Positions 62,920 through 64,000 of a stretch of 64,000 nt of DNA are shown one piece after another. Made by a program: the position numbers and the translations under genes. Where the stretch lies: assembly GCA_903871775.1 (NCBI GenBank), contig CAIQIA010000026.1, positions 124,001-188,000 of the forward strand, given 5' to 3'. The notes below the pieces were generated by a model. It did not search any database and had not been told where the DNA came from. It saw only the letters and a list, made by a program, of their open reading frames with translations. This stretch comes from an uncultured cyanobacterium (GTDB lineage: Bacteria; Cyanobacteriota; Cyanobacteriia; PCC-6307; Cyanobiaceae). Each line of letters opens with the position of its first letter. Position 1 is the first letter of the stretch.

Positions 62920-64000
62920 CGGGGCTGACCTCCAGCAGCGCCCTGGCGCTGGCCAGGCTGTCGGCTTCGGCGGCGGGTTTGTCGCGGCGCCAGCGGGCGA
63001 TGCGGGGGAAGCGCACGGCGATGCCGCTCCGGTGGCGGCTGGAGGGCTGCAATCCCTCGAAGGCCAGCTCGAACACCTGCAGCGGTTCCACCGCCCGCAC
63101 GGGCCCGAAGCGTTCGCGGGTGTGCCGGCGGATCCAGCGGTCCAGCTCGCGGATCTCGCCGTCGTCGAGGCCCGAATAGGCCTTGGCGAAGGGCACCAGC
63201 TGGGGACCGCCGTCGGCGGCCGGGTCCCCGTCCCAGAGGCCGAAGGTGTAGTCGGTGTAGAGGTTGGCGCGCCGGCCGCTGCCGGCCTGGGCATAGAGCA
63301 GCACGGCATCCAGGGTGTGCGGCTCGCGCTTGTGCTTCCACCAGCTGCCCCGGCGGCGACCGGCCCGATAGGGGGAGCCAAGGTCCTTGAGCATCAGCCC
63401 CTCGGCACCGGCGGCGGCGGCCTGGCGGCGCAGGCACTCCAGGTCGTCCCAAAATGCCAGGGCAAGGGCGGGCGACAGGCGCAACCGGCAACCAGGGCCG
63501 TCCGTCGTCTCCGCCGCTGCCGCCGGCAGCAGCGCCTCCAGGCCGGCCCGCCGCTGGCCCAGAGGACGCTCACGCCAGTCGTCGCCGTCCATCTCCAGCA
63601 GGTCGTAGGCGACGAACACCGCCGGGCAGTCGGCCAGCAGCCGCGCCCCTGGCGCCTTCCGACCCAGGCGCCGCTGCAGCTGGTGAAAGGGGGCCGGCTG
63701 GGTCGCCCCCGCAGGCCACACGAGCACCTCCCCATCCAGCACGGTGCCGGCCGGCAGGTGGGCGGCCGCGGCAGCGACCAGCTCGGGGAAGGCCGGATTG
63801 ATCAGCTCCTCCCCGCGGCTCCAGAGAAACGTCTGGCCGGCGCGATGGATCAGCTGACCACGGATGCCGTCCCATTTCCACTCCACGAGCCAGCCATCAG
63901 GGGATCCCGGCAGGGGGGCGCCGCCGGCAGCGGGCGAGGGCAGCGGTGAGGCCAGAAAGAACGGATAGGGGCTGCTGGCGGCGGACCCGCCGGCCCCGGC
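62909..64000 (-). CDS. lig: ATP-dependent DNA ligase, lacking only the first residues (runs off the window)
   Basis: The frame is open to the window edge, so the N-terminus is missing. SPYPFFLASPL and LVEWKWDGIRGQL, containing the nucleotidyl Lys of the KxDG motif (EWKWDG), are read 40 codons from the edge. Motif III-IV (LDGEVLVWP), motif IV EGLMLKD and motif V WWKHKRE are present. The C-terminal OB domain ends near SRHRSGIAVRFPRIARWR. It heads the ligase-helicase-PdeM operon. Confidence 0.94.
   Translation of the reverse strand, partial: AGAGGSAASSPYPFFLASPLPSPAAGGAPLPGSPDGWLVEWKWDGIRGQLIHRAGQTFLWSRGEELINPAFPELVAAAAAHLPAGTVLDGEVLVWPAGATQPAPFHQLQRRLGRKAPGARLLADCPAVFVAYDLLEMDGDDWRERPLGQRRAGLEALLPAAAAETTDGPGCRLRLSPALALAFWDDLECLRRQAAAAGAEGLMLKDLGSPYRAGRRRGSWWKHKREPHTLDAVLLYAQAGSGRRANLYTDYTFGLWDGDPAADGGPQLVPFAKAYSGLDDGEIRELDRWIRRHTRERFGPVRAVEPLQVFELAFEGLQPSSRHRSGIAVRFPRIARWRRDKPAAEADSLASARALLEVSPDAG

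Noticed and set aside
62920-63381. Longer helicase frame starting inside the ligase
   Set aside because: The added residues are the out-of-frame reading of the conserved ligase C-terminal part.

Overview
The window is chromosomal DNA of a very GC-rich picocyanobacterium, most likely of the Cyanobium or freshwater/coastal Synechococcus type. The evidence is the gene content: ferredoxin-NADP reductase with a phycobilisome-linker (CpcD-like) N-terminus, the KaiC-partner kinase SasA, cytochrome b6f subunit PetG, a membrane-anchored cytochrome c like CytM, Mg-chelatase ChlI, a CAAD protein, a Nif11 protein and the zwf-opcA pair. Genes are tightly packed, with many 4-nt start/stop overlaps and frequent GTG/TTG starts. 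No phage, insertion sequence, CRISPR or rRNA was found. The single tRNA is tRNA-Glu(TTC).

Layout. 1-16.2 kb is mostly housekeeping: sasA, tRNA-Glu, petH, zwf-opcA, cobB, acylphosphatase, a RecD-like helicase, crtE, folD and a 7TM-HD phosphodiesterase. 16.2-27.0 kb is the accessory region. 27-35.5 kb holds a Cys-loop-receptor-like channel, an orphan sugar permease, leuA, a GH57 glucan branching enzyme, the arsenosugar radical-SAM enzyme ArsS and an acetolactate-decarboxylase-like protein. 35.5-50 kb is again core: gyrA, guaB3, trxA, hisH, rsmD/petG, cytM and chlI with a POR-like reductase. 50-64 kb holds a second channel-like protein, a PiT-like transporter, Nif11, a Fur regulator, hisA, pgsA and the DNA-ligase-associated module pdeM/lhr/lig, which is cut by the window edge.

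The most interesting system is a guanidine-use operon on the minus strand (about 20.6-27.0 kb). It starts with a recognisable guanidine-I (ykkC) riboswitch. Next comes a ureohydrolase that would normally be labelled agmatinase but whose context and sequence fit the Ni-dependent guanidine hydrolase GdmH. HypA and HypB nickel chaperones follow, although the window has no hydrogenase. Then come a three-gene ABC importer and, translationally coupled at the end, a Rieske oxygenase. Between hypB and the importer lies a frameshifted C-terminal scrap of a glutamine-synthetase-family gene. Next to the operon are an intact glutamine-synthetase-family ligase, an alpha/beta hydrolase and a desaturase-like di-iron enzyme (three coupled minus-strand genes), plus a TIM-barrel protein on the plus strand. 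I infer that the cell senses guanidine, imports it, hydrolyses it to urea and ammonia, and may also release it oxidatively from a larger precursor through the Rieske enzyme. The last part is a hypothesis.
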